A stretch of DNA of 64,000 nucleotides, taken from positions 687,001 to 751,000 of the forward strand of contig NC_053148.1 in NCBI RefSeq assembly GCF_016808335.1. Direction: 5' to 3'. Positions 37,440-51,639 of the stretch are shown one piece after another. Under the pieces are notes generated by a model. That model made no database searches. It saw nothing but the letters and a program-made list of their open reading frames with translations, and was not told the DNA's origin. Source of the stretch: Panicum virgatum (lineage: Eukaryota; Streptophyta; Magnoliopsida; Poales; Poaceae). The position numbers were made by a program, and so were the translations under genes. Each line of letters opens with the position of its first letter. The stretch's first letter is position 1.

Positions 37440-37689
37440 CCTGTTTCTGTTTGTGTGGCCCAGCAGCGAGCGTGCGCTTCGTTTCCTCTCCTTCCGCTTG
37501 GGCCTGCTGCTACCTGGGGCCCACCAGAAGGACACTTGGCAACCATTCATTTCCTTCTCTTTTCTTTTTGGCTGCGAGCAGCGTATAGCTGGCCCAGACG
37601 TTCCTTTTTTTTTGCGGGTGCTGGCCCAGATGTTAGCCGAATATGCCTTCATACTTCTCCAATAAAAAAATACCAATTGCTGAGAAAAT
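37440..37689. repeat. Local duplication, copy 2, with micro-insertion
   Basis: This is the partner of 36470-36690. Inside it, GCTGGCCCAGACGTT (37588-37602) and GCTGGCCCAGATGTT (37620-37634) flank a 17-nt insert: CC, nine T, GCGGGT. Copy 1 shows the single, uninterrupted site. Confidence 0.85.
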
Positions 37690-37728
37690 GCCTCCGGATG
37701 AAACCAATTTTGTCATGCTTTTGAGCAA

Positions 37729-37775
37729 CAGGACCGGCTCTATAATTCCAAGGACCCTTGGGCAAGCATGAAGAT
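37729..37775. mobile_element. Possible hAT terminal sequence
   Basis: CAGGACCGGCTCTATAATTC followed by CCCTTGGGCAAGC resembles the CAGGGCCGG ends of plant hAT elements with zf-TTF transposases. No matching opposite end was found in the next kilobase, so this is probably a decayed or deleted copy, if real. Confidence 0.3.
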
Positions 37776-39295
37776 TTCCATTTATAAAAGCCTATTGAAC
37801 TAATTTTTAGTATCCAAAATTACAGTATATAGTACGAAAAATAAAAATTACCTTGCAATATATGTATAGTTATGAAATATAACAATAGTGTAACAATTAC
37901 TTCTTAGGCAACACCTAATATATACAAATAAAGACATTGAATTAGAAATTGTAACCCTATAGCTGTTGGGAAAATCAGAAAAAACATTGTGAACATAGTA
38001 ATCGATGATGGATGTTGTTGTGTTGCTTACAGTGTTTGAGGGCGTGTCTGTTGTCCGCCGATCTTGTTGTTGCTGGTCGCCGAGTGATGGAGAGTGAGGA
38101 CTGAGGAGAAATCAAATCGGCGTCGGTGTTTCCTCTCCCCATGGCCCTACACGTCAAGGCCTGAAGGTCTCATGGGCTGGAGGGCTAGCTGGTTTGCGAT
38201 GGCTGCCATGGCATGGCATCTGTGTCTGTTCGAACACGTCTGTAGGTCGAGGGTGTGCACTTGTTGTGTATGAAAGAATACTTTTTCTCAGAGAAGGTGA
38301 GGAAGAGCGTTTCCTCCGTCTGTATGTTGGATCCACTTTGCCCAACCCCAAAAGGTGACAATTGACTCTTCATGCTTGGTGCAGACCGTATGTACACAAG
38401 GGAAAGGCGATGAAGAACAGTCATGACGGTTCAACATATATATTGGGCGGATGCGGATGCGAGCTTAGAATGGGATGTTAGCTTTGCCTTAAGGCTGCTA
38501 TTTATTAGGTCATGAGCAATGTACTTTTTTTTTTTACAAACTATCAAGTAAGGTGGACTCCAACAGAACCAGGTATTTGTTGTTTATCAACTTCACAATT
38601 AATGTGCACAACAAAAAGCGTGGGAGGAGAGGGAAGATAAAGAGCAGAGCTGAGATAATCAATGTTTTTCTATTCCTTACTATTGGCTAGTAAGCTTATT
38701 GCATGCTATTTGTTACATACCGGTTTCACAATGGTTGCTACACAACATTTGCTGTTTACTATATGCTTTTCTACCTCATTGTGGCTGCCCTTAAGGCAAG
38801 TATTATTTATAGAAAAGGTAGCCTCATTAGTTGTTACATCATTATTATTTTTTTCTATCCTAGCTGAGAGTACATATATATGCATTGCATTTAATTTGGT
38901 GGGAAGGAAAACCCACCCTACTAGGACTAGCAGAGTAGTACAGGATTGCTTGCCGTAGCAAATAGCAAGTGAGGTCCAGCCCAGTCAAGACTGAACTGGA
39001 AAGGGAGTAATAGGAACTACTACTGATGAGCACGAGCATACCACCAAGAAAAAGAATACTAGTATATAGTGCTGATCAAAGAGTGATTAAGCATGCATGC
39101 TAATTGGTAAATGAGCTTTAGTCCACTAAATTAAAAGCAGGACCCGGCCGATCCAATCGAACAGTTGGCTGCAGTCAGCACTAGTTCAGTACGTAGCTAT
39201 CTAGGTGACCGATGAGGAATGAAGATGCATCAAGTCTAGAATTATCACTAGCTATGGACATGCAGTATTATGTACGGGATGCAAGCTAACTAGTG
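37776..39295. other. Intergenic stretch without recognised gene
   Basis: Nothing protein-like was recognised on either strand. It is AT-rich, with short low-complexity tracts. Confidence 0.5.
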
Positions 39296-39646
39296 CTAAT
39301 CCTGCTGGCCTCCGATGAGGAGTGCCAGGAAGCCAAGCAGGTCCGTGACCATGGCGACGCAGGTGACCAGGGTGGCCACCCTGAGGAGGAGGACGTCCCC
39401 CGGTGGCGCGGCGGCGCTGAGGAGGCCCAGGAGCCTGGCGAGGACGCCGTGGTTGACGGCGGTGGCCGCGAGAGCGGCCAGGGCCAGGGCCCGGCGGCGT
39501 GTGCCCGCCGGGAGCAGCAGCGCCAGCGCGGCGGCGGCCGCCTGAGGCGCGCCGCACCAGAGGTGCGCGCGCAGCAGGGCGGTGGCCTCGGCGGCGTCCG
39601 TGGGCGCAGGCTGGTAGGTCGAGGACCACCACGAGGGCGAGGTCAA
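39296..39646 (-). CDS. Possible small hydrophobic membrane protein, non-ATG start
   Basis: This open frame of 116 codons on the minus strand has strong GC3 bias and three probable membrane helices. These are an Ala/Leu-rich helix near residue 35, one near residue 55 and one near residue 85. The ending is Gly-Gly-Gln-Gln-Asp. The frame opens at TTG (39646-39644), followed by Thr-Ser-Pro-Ser-Trp-Trp; the upstream in-frame codon run meets a stop and no ATG is present. Either an ATG was lost by one substitution, or an upstream exon supplies it. A GTAAGC donor-like site 20 bases upstream would leave an intron of only about 52 bases, short for a plant. I do not recognise the family. The competing longer frame on the same strand is Arg/Pro-rich and looks like a shadow. 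Confidence 0.4.
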   Translation of the reverse strand: MTSPSWWSSTYQPAPTDAAEATALLRAHLWCGAPQAAAAALALLLPAGTRRRALALAALAATAVNHGVLARLLGLLSAAAPPGDVLLLRVATLVTCVAMVTDLLGFLALLIGGQQD

Positions 39647-40920
39647 CGACCAAAGTGCTTACTTGATCCAATCCAAGACGACGGCCGGCCGGAGAGCAGA
39701 TCCGATCGATCCGTTCCAGGGGAAGAAGAGGAGAAGATGAATTGAAGCAGCAACAGCAAGAGAGTGTAGACGAGGCACCTATCTGAAGAAAGCAAGCAAA
39801 GCTACTCTGTCTATGCATATATTTGCAGGTGGTGCAGCTAGCTGCTACAGAGATTTGCTAGAGAGAGACAAGCAAGGTACTAGCTAGCTACTGGTAGAAG
39901 AGAAGGCCGTCCGGCCCCACATAGGCCGGTACGGTAGATAGAGCTGCACGCACCCACACTCCATCCGACACGTAGTACGTAGAAACATTGTAAGAATCTA
40001 GCAGCTACAGTGGTACCTACCATATCGCCGGCCGATCTATTCATCATCATCAGCCTGGCCAGCAGGCATGTGCGGTGTGTGTGGTCTTTGCTTGCTTTGT
40101 CAAGAAGGGAGGAAGACATAGCTAGACAGTGTGGGAAAGAGAACTACTGTAGTAGGAAGGAAGGCTGGGACTGGGAGTGCATGCATGTAGTTGTGCTCTC
40201 GCTCAGCTCGCTCATCCGGTCAGAAAGGTCGCTCATCCGGTCAGAAAGGCTGGGACTGGGACTGGGATGACATTGTTTGGATTAATTATTAATTACTCTA
40301 GTTATTAATTTTATTTGGATTCCATTTTATTTACCACCCCGGGCCGCTCTAATGAAGCAGGCCTTGTTTGTCTCTGTCGTTGCCGGCAGGGCCGATCAGA
40401 CATCTCAATCATGCTAGGTTGGGCCACAAGTGTGTTGGGCTGCTGAACCTACGAGAGCCCAGGTCCAACTGCATCCACCCATTCATTCTAGGTTGGGCCA
40501 CAAGTGTGTTGGGCCAAAGCAATCAATCTCTTACTTAAGAGAGCTACTAGGTAATATCATCATCGACGATCATACAAATGCCAATCCATGGGCTGACCGA
40601 TGTGACGTTGTCAGCATCATACAAATGCCGATCACCACCTAGAAGAGATTCTGATTCTTTCTGTGGTCCATGCATTTGTATTGTATGATCCTGCTTTGGT
40701 TGGACCGATTTTTTTGGAGCCTTTGCTTTTTATTTTTATTTTTTAAAATGGGATTGCTTGGTCCGGTCCGGTCCCCAGCGGCAATCGTGGAATCCGAATC
40801 CAGCTTTGCATTGCCCTCGCTGGCCTTTTTCTTTCGCAGTCTCTGACGACTAGTTTCTGCCTTTGTGGCCTTTTGGCTTTGCTTCTTCTCGAGGCCTCCA
40901 CTTCCTGCCCTTTCCAACAA
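39647..40920. other. Intergenic region with small duplications
   Basis: It contains two copies of a 22-bp unit GCTCATCCGGTCAGAAAGG (about 40209-40250). It also has two copies of a 27-bp unit beginning CTAGGTTGGGCCACAAG (about 40413 and 40489). No gene is recognised. Confidence 0.6.
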
Positions 40921-40929
40921 CATCATCGA

Positions 40930-41081
40930 TTCATTTCATTGCCAGCAGCAACAGCAACCAACTAGCAGCTAGTGCTACGACCTGCAACCAAGCAAGCAAG
41001 CAAGCTCTCTCTCCCATTCCCTCCTCAAGCAAAGCAACATCCATCTCCCTCTGCTTGCCGGCATCTGGTCTGCAGCTGCAG
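40930..41081 (+). other. Probable 5'UTR exon of the UMP-CMP kinase gene
   Basis: A CAA/CTCTC-rich leader-like stretch ends in CTGCAG followed by GTATTC, a good donor. The matching acceptor CACACGTACAG lies at 44886, 12 bases before the kinase ATG. The link is inferred from position and splice sites. The left boundary is approximate. Confidence 0.5.
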
Positions 41082-41679
41082 GTATTCCTCTGCTTCTTCG
41101 ATCTAATTAATCCGCGTGCTGCACGCATGCTTCCTTCCAATTCCTTTTTTTTTTTTGCATATTATGCACTAGTAGTATCATTCTCCTTGCTTTTCTTAAT
41201 CATATATTTCTAATTCCATCTTCTTAATTATTAGTTGCTCGCTACGCCAGCTTAGTTTCTCGGATATTCTAGCTACTCCAAGAAATCAATCCATCTTCTT
41301 TTCTCTTCTTTCCCGCCCCTCCTTTCCTTTATTAGTATAAATAAACAATCTGGTGAAATCTCAGTCTTTCTTCAAAGAAAACAAAGAAAAAACATAATGT
41401 TTGTACGACATGTCTAGATGATCCACGTCAGATCACCCGTGCGTACGAGTCGCTTCAAGAAGCCTCTGATGAGTGGTTACCATGCGTGATGCGTCCGTGT
41501 GTCCTTTTTCTTTTCCCAAGCTGGTGGTTGAGGCCCTACGTGTCAGCTCCATCCATTCAGCACTTTTTCTTTTTCTTTTTCTTTTAAAAATTTATTATTC
41601 AGCAATCAGCACTGACGACATCTTGACAAAATAAACCTAATATCTTCTAATAAATAGGAGTACGTGCTTAATTGCTTGC

Positions 41680-44600
41680 TGTCACAGCCCTGGAAAAAAA
41701 AGGAAAAGAAAATGAAAATTCCCCGCCGGGCCCACATGTCAGCCCTCACTCTCCCTCTTCTCTCTGTTTTGCGCCGCGGCACGCACGCGTCGTCCGCCGG
41801 CGTCCATCCTCGGCTTCCGCGCCACGTGCCGTTCATCGTTGCGTGCCGTGCCGCCCTTCACTCCTTCACTCGCCCTCTCCTTATCCGCGTCGAAGCCGGC
41901 CTCGTTCCCCGCCGCAAACCCTAGCCCGTTTTCCCCATCCTCCATTGCCGCGCCGCCCGAGCTCCCGTCGCCGCCTCGATTCGCCGTCTCCGGTGAGCGT
42001 CGTCTCAATTCCTCGCGTCGTCCTCCTCCGATTCCGGGGCTAACCCGGCCCCTTCCCCTCCCCTGCAGGGCCGCCGCGGCTCGCCTTCGCCCGCCGCCGC
42101 CCCTGTCCGCCGCGCCGTTAGCCCGCTGCCGCTCTTCGCCCGTGCTCCTGCCGGTGAGGTTCGCCGCCGCCTTCTCCTCGCCGTGCGCGCCTTCCCTGGC
42201 CCGCGCCAGCCCTCCTCCGCTCGCCCCCTCCATCACCGCCGCCGGCGTCGCGCCGTGGCGCGCGCGCTGCGCGCGTGGGCGCGCCCAGGCGCCGGGTCAA
42301 GGCGGGTCCTGGCCTTGACCGGCCTGGGTGGGGCGCCTGCCCGTGGGACCCGCCTGTCGGCCTCTGGCCTGGCAGGTGTGGCTCTCCCCGGGTAGACCTA
42401 GCAATTGTTGCTAGGGAATTTCTTTAGGTTTATTTGTGCTGCAAACTTCCAAAATCCATAGAAAATCATGTATAGCTCCAAAAATTGTGAAACTTGTTTT
42501 GTTGGATTCCTCTAGCTGAGATCTACTTAGGAAAAATATTGTTTTGCATGTTACTTTGTTGTAGATTTATTTATAGTTTTATCTTGCAAAAGTGAGTTTA
42601 TTACTTAGTTATTTGTGTACTGCTCGAAAAATGCCAAACCAAATTTTGTTAGACTCCTTGTGAGGTGTAGTTTTCAGTGGTGCACCTTGTTTACTTGGTT
42701 CATTGCTGTGTATCAAAGTTTAGTTTGTTTTCCTATACTTTGTCTGAAAATGGTTATTTCTAGAACTTTGTGCAGGAAAGTGATAAAATGGCAAAACCAG
42801 TTTTGTTAGCCTTGTATTGCTGCCTAGTTTCAAAGATAATTTTCTTGGATTTGTGTAGTTGAGTTTGCATTCCTTTTCTGTTTTACTTTGTTTAAAGTGG
42901 CTGAAAACTGTTTTATTTATGGTTATTTATAGGAAAATGCTTTTGCTGCAAAACCAATTTTCATGAGTTCTTTGTGATGTCCTCTGCATGCTCATTTATT
43001 TCCATGGTTTATGCTAGTTGTTTGGTTCATTCTTTAATTCGTGCATCGCATTCATGCATTTTAGTGACCGGACCGTCGGAGAACGAACCCGTGGAACCCG
43101 CCGAGTCCGTGGAGCATGAACCCGGAATCCCGTTCGTGGTCGAGTCGGAAGCTAACCAAGGCAAGCAGCTAAGCATATTCCTTGCACCTATTTAATCTGA
43201 TTTAGTTTAGCTATCTCACCGGGTAATGTTGGGTGATATGTTATAACTGTATTGCATTCTTGTACCTGATTTCCTGCATTACCATTCCTTGAATTGTTAT
43301 CCATACCGTTGTCACTTGTTAGTCTATGAACTACTTAATTTGATTAGATGCTTAGTCCTGCTTAGAATACTTATCTTGCTTGCTAGAAAGGAATGGATTG
43401 GAGTATCACACTTACCTGTTTATCCTTGATCGCACTTGAGTCGGGGCAAGTATAAGTTGGTAGTATCGAGATTCGAGCGGAATGTTAGGGCCTAGAGAAT
43501 GAAGTCACATGGGCATAGTCCGCTTGGATCGATTAAGGACCGAGTGGACGACGTCGGTTTTGAGCACCTTTCCGTGCTACCACACATCCAATATAATGGA
43601 ACGGATAAGCCAAATACCTTCTTTGACTTGGTCATTGGGGCCCGGTCCCAGATGCGTGGCCAACGGGCTATGCAGGGAGGCTTAGCAGGTCCCCGAGTGG
43701 AACTATGTGTAGGAAAATTTAGAGATGTCCTCGGTGGAACTAAGTCTCCACGCGCAAGCTGGGCGTACCCTCAACGGTCGAGCCATGTTGGGAACGGTTG
43801 ACGCGAGTACCCTCTTATCCAACTTTAGCGGGTTGGGTGAGTCGCATGGTCCTTGCGTCGTGTGGGTAAAGTAGTACACCCTTGCAAGGTTATAACCAGT
43901 TCGAATTGCCGCGCTCTCGGTTATGAGCAAGCTCTTTAACCCATGAACTCCTCATAGATTATCGTTTATGCTGAGAATGGTTCGTGTTACAGCTATGAAC
44001 AGTTATAGTTGTATTACTCTCTTAATCAATTAAAATTGTTTGGGTTTGGGCAAGATTAATTAATTCTGCTAGGTGATAGTGTAGAGAGCTAATGCTTATG
44101 CAATAATTACTTAACCTTAAAGCTTTTACTTGAGCCTTGCATGATCCTTGTTTATTTAATCGCGTAAGTCTTGCGGAGTACCTTTTGTACTCAGGGTGCT
44201 TTCTAAACCTAGTTGCAGGTGAGCCGGAAGTGGTGTTCGGCCATTTCTACCCCGCTGATCCTAATGCGGGGGAAGAGTAGGCTGTTGCTGCTGTGGTGAT
44301 GTCCTTGAGCAAGGCATCATCATCTTAAGTAAGTTTTATCGTAGCTGAGCTTCGGGAGAGCATGTATTTTCAATAAGCTCTAAATCTCTGTTTAATATGA
44401 CTCGCGTGAGCCCAAGGCTTGTAAAGTGAAGCTTGAAACCCACCTATATTAAACTTGTAATATTAAGTCTCGAACTCTGGTTTTATATAGCTGCTCTTTG
44501 TGGATTGTTGGCTATGTATTCGATTGTATACGGTATGTGCATATGCTGATTCTGGGCGTATGTTGGAGCACATACCGGGACTACCGGATTTGGTATTATT

Positions 44601-44745
44601 TTGAATGAATGACGTGTCGGTTATTCGTGTCTCTAGATGTGGGATAACACGTGGCACGCTCTACGGCAAGCACGTGTTAACTCTCATCTGGGTGATAATG
44701 ACCGGCGGTTCGTTTAAAATAGTATCAAATTGGGCGGTTCTCACA
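41680..44745. mobile_element. 3.07-kb solo LTR
   Basis: It starts TGTCACAG, ends TCTCACA, and is flanked by CTTGC on both sides (41675-41679, 44746-44750). No gag, pol, PBS or second LTR is found inside, and the ends are not repeated internally, so it is a solo LTR from recombination of a Ty3/gypsy-type element with very long LTRs. A GC-rich segment (41700-42380) and four imperfect repeats around AAACCAATTTTGTT-like words (42440-42980) lie inside. A TATATAAAA box reads on the minus strand near 44482-44490, suggesting minus orientation; this is not firm. ORFs here are spurious. Confidence 0.85.
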
Positions 44746-44898
44746 CTTGCTCCAAATCGTTCCAACAATAATGTGCTTCTTGTCTGAATATATGTATTTT
44801 CATCACCTGCTGTTCCAGTTGGAATCGGCCGCGGCTTCTTCGATCTCACCCATATTATCATAATTATTGTTAATCCACACGTACAGCGCCCGGCCGGG

Positions 44899-46880
<1,982 letters not shown>

Positions 46881-46909
46881 CCCAAATGGGATGATTGTGT
46901 GGTAGTGGG

Positions 46910-46910
<1 letters not shown>

Positions 46911-46943
<33 letters not shown>
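46911..46943. repeat. Compound microsatellite (TG)n(TA)n
   Basis: Seven TG units followed by about nine TA units, 30 bases after the kinase stop, in the likely 3'UTR. Confidence 0.95.
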
Positions 46944-46949
46944 CCTTGC

Positions 46950-48600
46950 TCAGTCCTCAAGGCTGGAGCAACATACAGAAAAGATTCAGAAAACATTTGC
47001 TGTGGCTTAAGTGTTGTGAACCATCCATTGCCAGAGTGTTATGTAAAACTAGAAAAGAAACAGTTGGCTGAAAAGAGAATGGCCTTGCGCAGCTGCACAT
47101 GTTAGATGTCCTTGTTGCTTCAGTCCTGGAGGCTGCTGCAGCAGGAGTCTTGTAGTGCTGGAGTTGAGAAGTGTGTCGTCTGGGATTGTTCAGCTTGGCG
47201 CATCCACTCCCAGCTGAGATTTGTGAAGGTTTAGCTTGTTGATGGATCGGATTTGATTTCTTTCCCAAGTTGCCTTCCATCTCTGCTCGATATATGCCCT
47301 GGATGATTGATTGCTCGATACATGGCCGTGCCGTCGCGCGCGCTTCCATCTCTGTTGGCGTGCTGCTTCCATGCCGCCGAGCCCAAGGCGGGCGGCGACA
47401 TGAATTCGTATTCATGGAAAAGCCAGGGCGCATATGTCAAGACGAGACAAATTTGGAGGACATGAGGTACCCGAACGGAGGGTCCTTGTGGATTCAGGCA
47501 AGAGATCGGCTAGGTGTCCTCCAAATTTGTCTCTGTCGATGTTTCTTGTTCGCCAATCGAGTGTTGGTCAGTCCAAAGCGATATGTATGCTCACTCTGGC
47601 CGGTGAATGGGCCTGCTTCATCAGACATTCAGGACCACAACAAATGTCTCTGTTGTTGTTGGCACAGAACTGAACTGAGTTGTGCAGCGTGGACGACTCG
47701 ATTTCAGTTTAAGTCTCTCATCTCAGGGCAAAAGGCAACACGGATGCGCGTAGTGCTCAGCAAATCACCAACATCTATCAGTTGAAATCCAAGAGATCAC
47801 CGGTCAATCTGCTGGTGGTCCGGTGAACTGGCCCAAAACTGAACCAAACCAATTTAATTATATATATTTCACACCCCAAACCACCCCAGCCCACCAACTT
47901 CCAAAACCAATTTAATCTGGACTGCAACATCATTTCAGCCAAACCACCTTCCAACCCACGGTTTCACCCCATGCAATAGCTACTAGCATGTATTTGGGCA
48001 CGTCACAGGTTACTACCGGCCATATTTGATAGCAAAAAAGAATTTGGCAGCCGGCGTGCTCGATTAAGAAAGAGAGGTCCACCGCCTGGCCTGACGAAGC
48101 ACATCAGCTCTGAATCCGTGGTTTCCTTCGTGAATCACAACAGGTAGGGAAAGAGTGCACACCCATTTTTTTTGTTGTTTCTGGAACCAACAACAATGTA
48201 AACTATAAAAGAATAATGCAAATTTATCATTTTTTTCATTGGAGTTTCTGGAACCAACAATGATGTAAACCGGAGGAGAATAGGGTGCCCTGAAGTGTTA
48301 GCAGAGCAACTATCCAAATGAATTCTCTGCATCAGGTTTTGCTCCTGCTGTATGAAAGCAGCAAAGAGACTACAGCAAAGCAACATTTTTTTTTTGACAA
48401 ATGTTGTTTTCAATCATGGCTGGCATCACTTGTTCCCTCTGAAGTACATGTACACTCTCCGCATCCATAACACAAACAATAGCAAATGTTTAGCATTAGC
48501 ACTGTATTACATGATTCAGAAGAGACGGCCAAAACATGTAACAATAATGAAAACAGAACTGCAATGAATGAGAATTTTGAATGCTGAGGATAAGGTTTTA
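46950..48600. other. Stretch downstream of UMP-CMP kinase
   Basis: It holds the probable 3'UTR of the kinase, then AT-rich DNA. Overlapping ORFs near 47190-47785 show no family resemblance and are not called. Confidence 0.5.
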
Positions 48601-48601
48601 T

Positions 48602-49560
48602 TTTAAACCTGAAGAACTGCAATGCTTAGCAGAGCTCCAAACAGAACAACCCAAACCCCGCAAAGTAGAAGGCCTGCAAGACGAAAACATTCACAGCTTG
48701 TAATATCTGAAAGTTACTTCAGAAAACATCTAAAAGAGCTGTGACCAAAAGGTAATGTTCAGCTTACCCCAATTATGATATGCTTAGAGAAGGTGTCGAT
48801 CGCAGCCAGTATACCACTGAAATGGAAAGGAATAGGTTTTGCATTAGATGAAACAGAGTACCATGATATTGCTGCTGCTCATACTATGTGAAGTACTTGT
48901 ATCTGCGCAGCTTGTCCTTGTATTCTTTTGCTCATACAATGTGAAATACTTTCTCATCCACATCAAGGCAAATTCCACACGAGTACCAATCTGATCTACA
49001 TTTTTGCACACCTTCTTGAAAAAGAAATCCAAATAGAGTTTTTCCTTCCTTGGATCTAATATGGTGTCTAACATATGGTAGTTTGAAAACAAACAATAAT
49101 CTAGTAATAAAAATTAGCTTTTAAACACCAGCAGCAAGATAATGCAAATGACCCCCAAATCATTGTACAACCAGACAACAAAGCATGTTGTACCTTTAGC
49201 CACTGAGGGACCTTGCTGTGGTAGCTGGTGGTGAGGATGACCGCGGTGGTCGACGAGCTTGGCTCCTCCGCAGACGAACCTTTTGATCCCCGGCACGACC
49301 TCGATGTCGACGAGCAGATACTAGTATACTGGCTGACCTGAAACTGAATGAATGTAAATACTTGCAGAGGAATGATAGTGCAGATAAATCTTAAAAAGTA
49401 TAGGACAAGCAATGGTAAAAAGTACTACTTTTTCTTATGCTAAAAGTAACTGTTGTGCAACTCACCCAAATGATGTTACAAGAAAATGAAACAGGACCAG
49501 CTGATGGACTTAATACAGGACATTGACCATTGCAAATAATTAGTCTGTATGGCGACAACA
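48602..49560 (-). pseudogene. Exon-like pieces of an unrecognised minus-strand gene
   Basis: Three exon-like pieces with good splice signals read on the minus strand. The first is about 49337-49212 (before GTACAAC), the second 48817-48769 (between TTTCAG and GTAAGC), and the third starts at 48673 after CTTGCAG. The last two join in phase to give an Ile-Ile-Ile-Gly followed by a short Phe/Leu/Gly-rich membrane-like end. A different phase gives an equally hydrophobic end. The first piece does not join in phase with the second, so an exon is missing or the gene has decayed. I cannot name the family. Confidence 0.3.
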
Positions 49561-50391
49561 GTAAGAAATTAATGGTCTAAATTGCAAACATTGCAGGAGC
49601 TGTCCATGATACAGAAAACTATTAAAACGGAAAAATTGCTCGGTGTGGACTTGTGCTGGCCTAATGGGGGTGGCTTCAGATTCAGTGCAATGGTGGAGGC
49701 ACGGTCTTCTTTGGTCTGAAACTCTCAACTCTGAACATGGGTTTTAGAGTCTGAAATCTTGCGCACTGTGATCAACATGTAGAACTTCAATTTTTGACGA
49801 AGGCTGGAAAGAGAAGTGATTCTCAGCCAACGATGGGGCATGGCCCTCTTGCTCCCACTGGCGAAGCGACACACAAATGGCTGTCGGCTCCACAAGTGCC
49901 TGCTACTTGGGACATTACCAGGCGACTGGTACCACGGCCACCCACGGAGCCATACGAAACGCTACAGCAAGGCGTCACCAAATGCGCGCGCGCCGGCAGG
50001 CGACAGGGTCGCCGGCGAGCAGAGCAGAGGGAAGAGGATCGGACTTGCGCTGCTATGCGATGGCTTGTTCCTCATCTCAATGATTCGGTTCAGATAGAAT
50101 AGGAAGGAAGGAGAGTGCGTGCTGGCCGGTCACGGCAAGAGTTGACCTCCATGGATCGGCGTCCTCCTTGGGGAAAAAGACGCTCACCTGGAGAGGATGG
50201 CTGGGATGCGGCGCCGGAGATGCAGGTGCACGAGCCCCTGGCGGTGGCAGCGGCCCCGGCCGCAGCACGAGCTCTCCGGCCACAGCGACGGGAGGGGCGG
50301 CCACGGCGGCGCACGAGCCCCTCCGACCGCAGCCCGCAGCGAGGGAGCAAGGCCCTGTTTCGGACCGACACGCACCGAACCAAACTAGTAA
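49561..50391. other. Intergenic stretch
   Basis: A GC-rich patch at 49980-50330 gives long ORFs in several frames on both strands, none recognisable. Confidence 0.45.
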
Positions 50392-50721
50392 GGCCCGGCG
50401 CAGTTTTTTTTCCGTTGAAATCTAAAGTACGAGTCTATTTATAAAATTTTTTATATAAATGGGTTATAAATCGCGAGACGAATCTAATGATGCTAATTAA
50501 TTCATGGTTAATCAATAATTAGCAGATGTTTACTATAGCATCACTGTTACAAATTATGAATTAAGCAGGCTCGTTAGATTTGTCTCGCGATTTACAGCCC
50601 ATCTATGCAAAAAGTTTTGTAAATAGACTTTATTTAATACTCTATGTATGTGTCGAAACATTCGATGTGACGATTTTTGTGTGTGTTTACAGGGTTTATG
50701 GGGTGAAAACTAAACAGGATC
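50392..50721. mobile_element. Tourist-like MITE
   Basis: 330 bp, between TAA and TAA (50389-50391, 50722-50724). The left end starts GGCCCGGCGCAGTTTT; the right end inverted starts GATCCTGTTTAGTTTT. Internally it folds back around the ATCGCGAGAC and GTCTCGCGAT segments. Confidence 0.75.
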
Positions 50722-51639
50722 TAAAGAGACAAACCGAACCAAATCAGCTCACTAGACTTGTCGATCCACTGGACACCAAACCAACTGAACCCAAATACAG
50801 ATTGAACCGTAATCTGCACACTTGTTACAGGGTCACTGGGGACCTCGCCAAGCTGGAGATCTGTCTTCCTGCTGGGGTTACCACTACCAGTCTACCAGCT
50901 GAGGAGGAGCAACCCAAAGTGCCTGCCCAATATCACCAGAGTCTCCCACCAATACTAAATCCTCCCTCCATTCCTCCTCAAACAAACCTAGCTGCGCCCG
51001 AAAAAGGGCCGGGCCATCGCTGTCCACTGCCATCCGTGCAACGAAAATAAAAACAATAACAGCTCTACACAAGTTATTTCTTATCCCGGAAGAATTCGCC
51101 GGGCAGATCGAGGAGGCATCGACCGTGTTATCTACCAGATTCTACCTAGGGCAACCGGGAGTTGTGTGTGCCTGCGTACCCTTCACGGAGCATTACGCGT
51201 TAACTATTGCACCGTCCGTGTCAGTAAAATTGAATTGATGTGAAATAAAATTTAATATCATAAAACAAGACAACCTTTAATTAACAAAATGGAACTTTTT
51301 AATCAGTAATCAGTGTAGCAAATCATAAAGGGGAGGTGAAAGAACGGAGGAGCGCTTACCCTTTTGACTTCTAAAGGAATTTTCTGTTGTTTCCCCTTGT
51401 AGCAAACAATTTCAATTCGGCAAAGGACGGACCTTTTGAACTTGTGAATTGGATGGATGCTCGATGATGTGGAAGATAATCTTGGCCAGCTAAAGGCACG
51501 CTAAAGTTTGCTGTGCGGGCGAAGTGACATGAAAAAGGGTGGCGAATTCACGAGAGGCCATTTGGATTTTGCCCCAAGACCAAAACCGGAAAAGGAGTCT
51601 GCTGGCAGGTCCAACGAACTGAATTCTCTTCCCTTCCCT
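50722..51639. other. Intergenic stretch upstream of the EYA gene
   Basis: No supported gene. It is the likely promoter region for the next gene. Confidence 0.45.

Noticed and set aside
41739..42318. Long GC-rich ORFs near 42 kb on both strands
   Set aside because: They lie inside the solo LTR and read as Ala/Arg/Pro low complexity in several frames.
50351..50391. GGCCCTGTTT at 50351 as the left end of the MITE
   Set aside because: The TAA-flanked start at 50392 pairs better with the right end and gives an exact 3-bp duplication.
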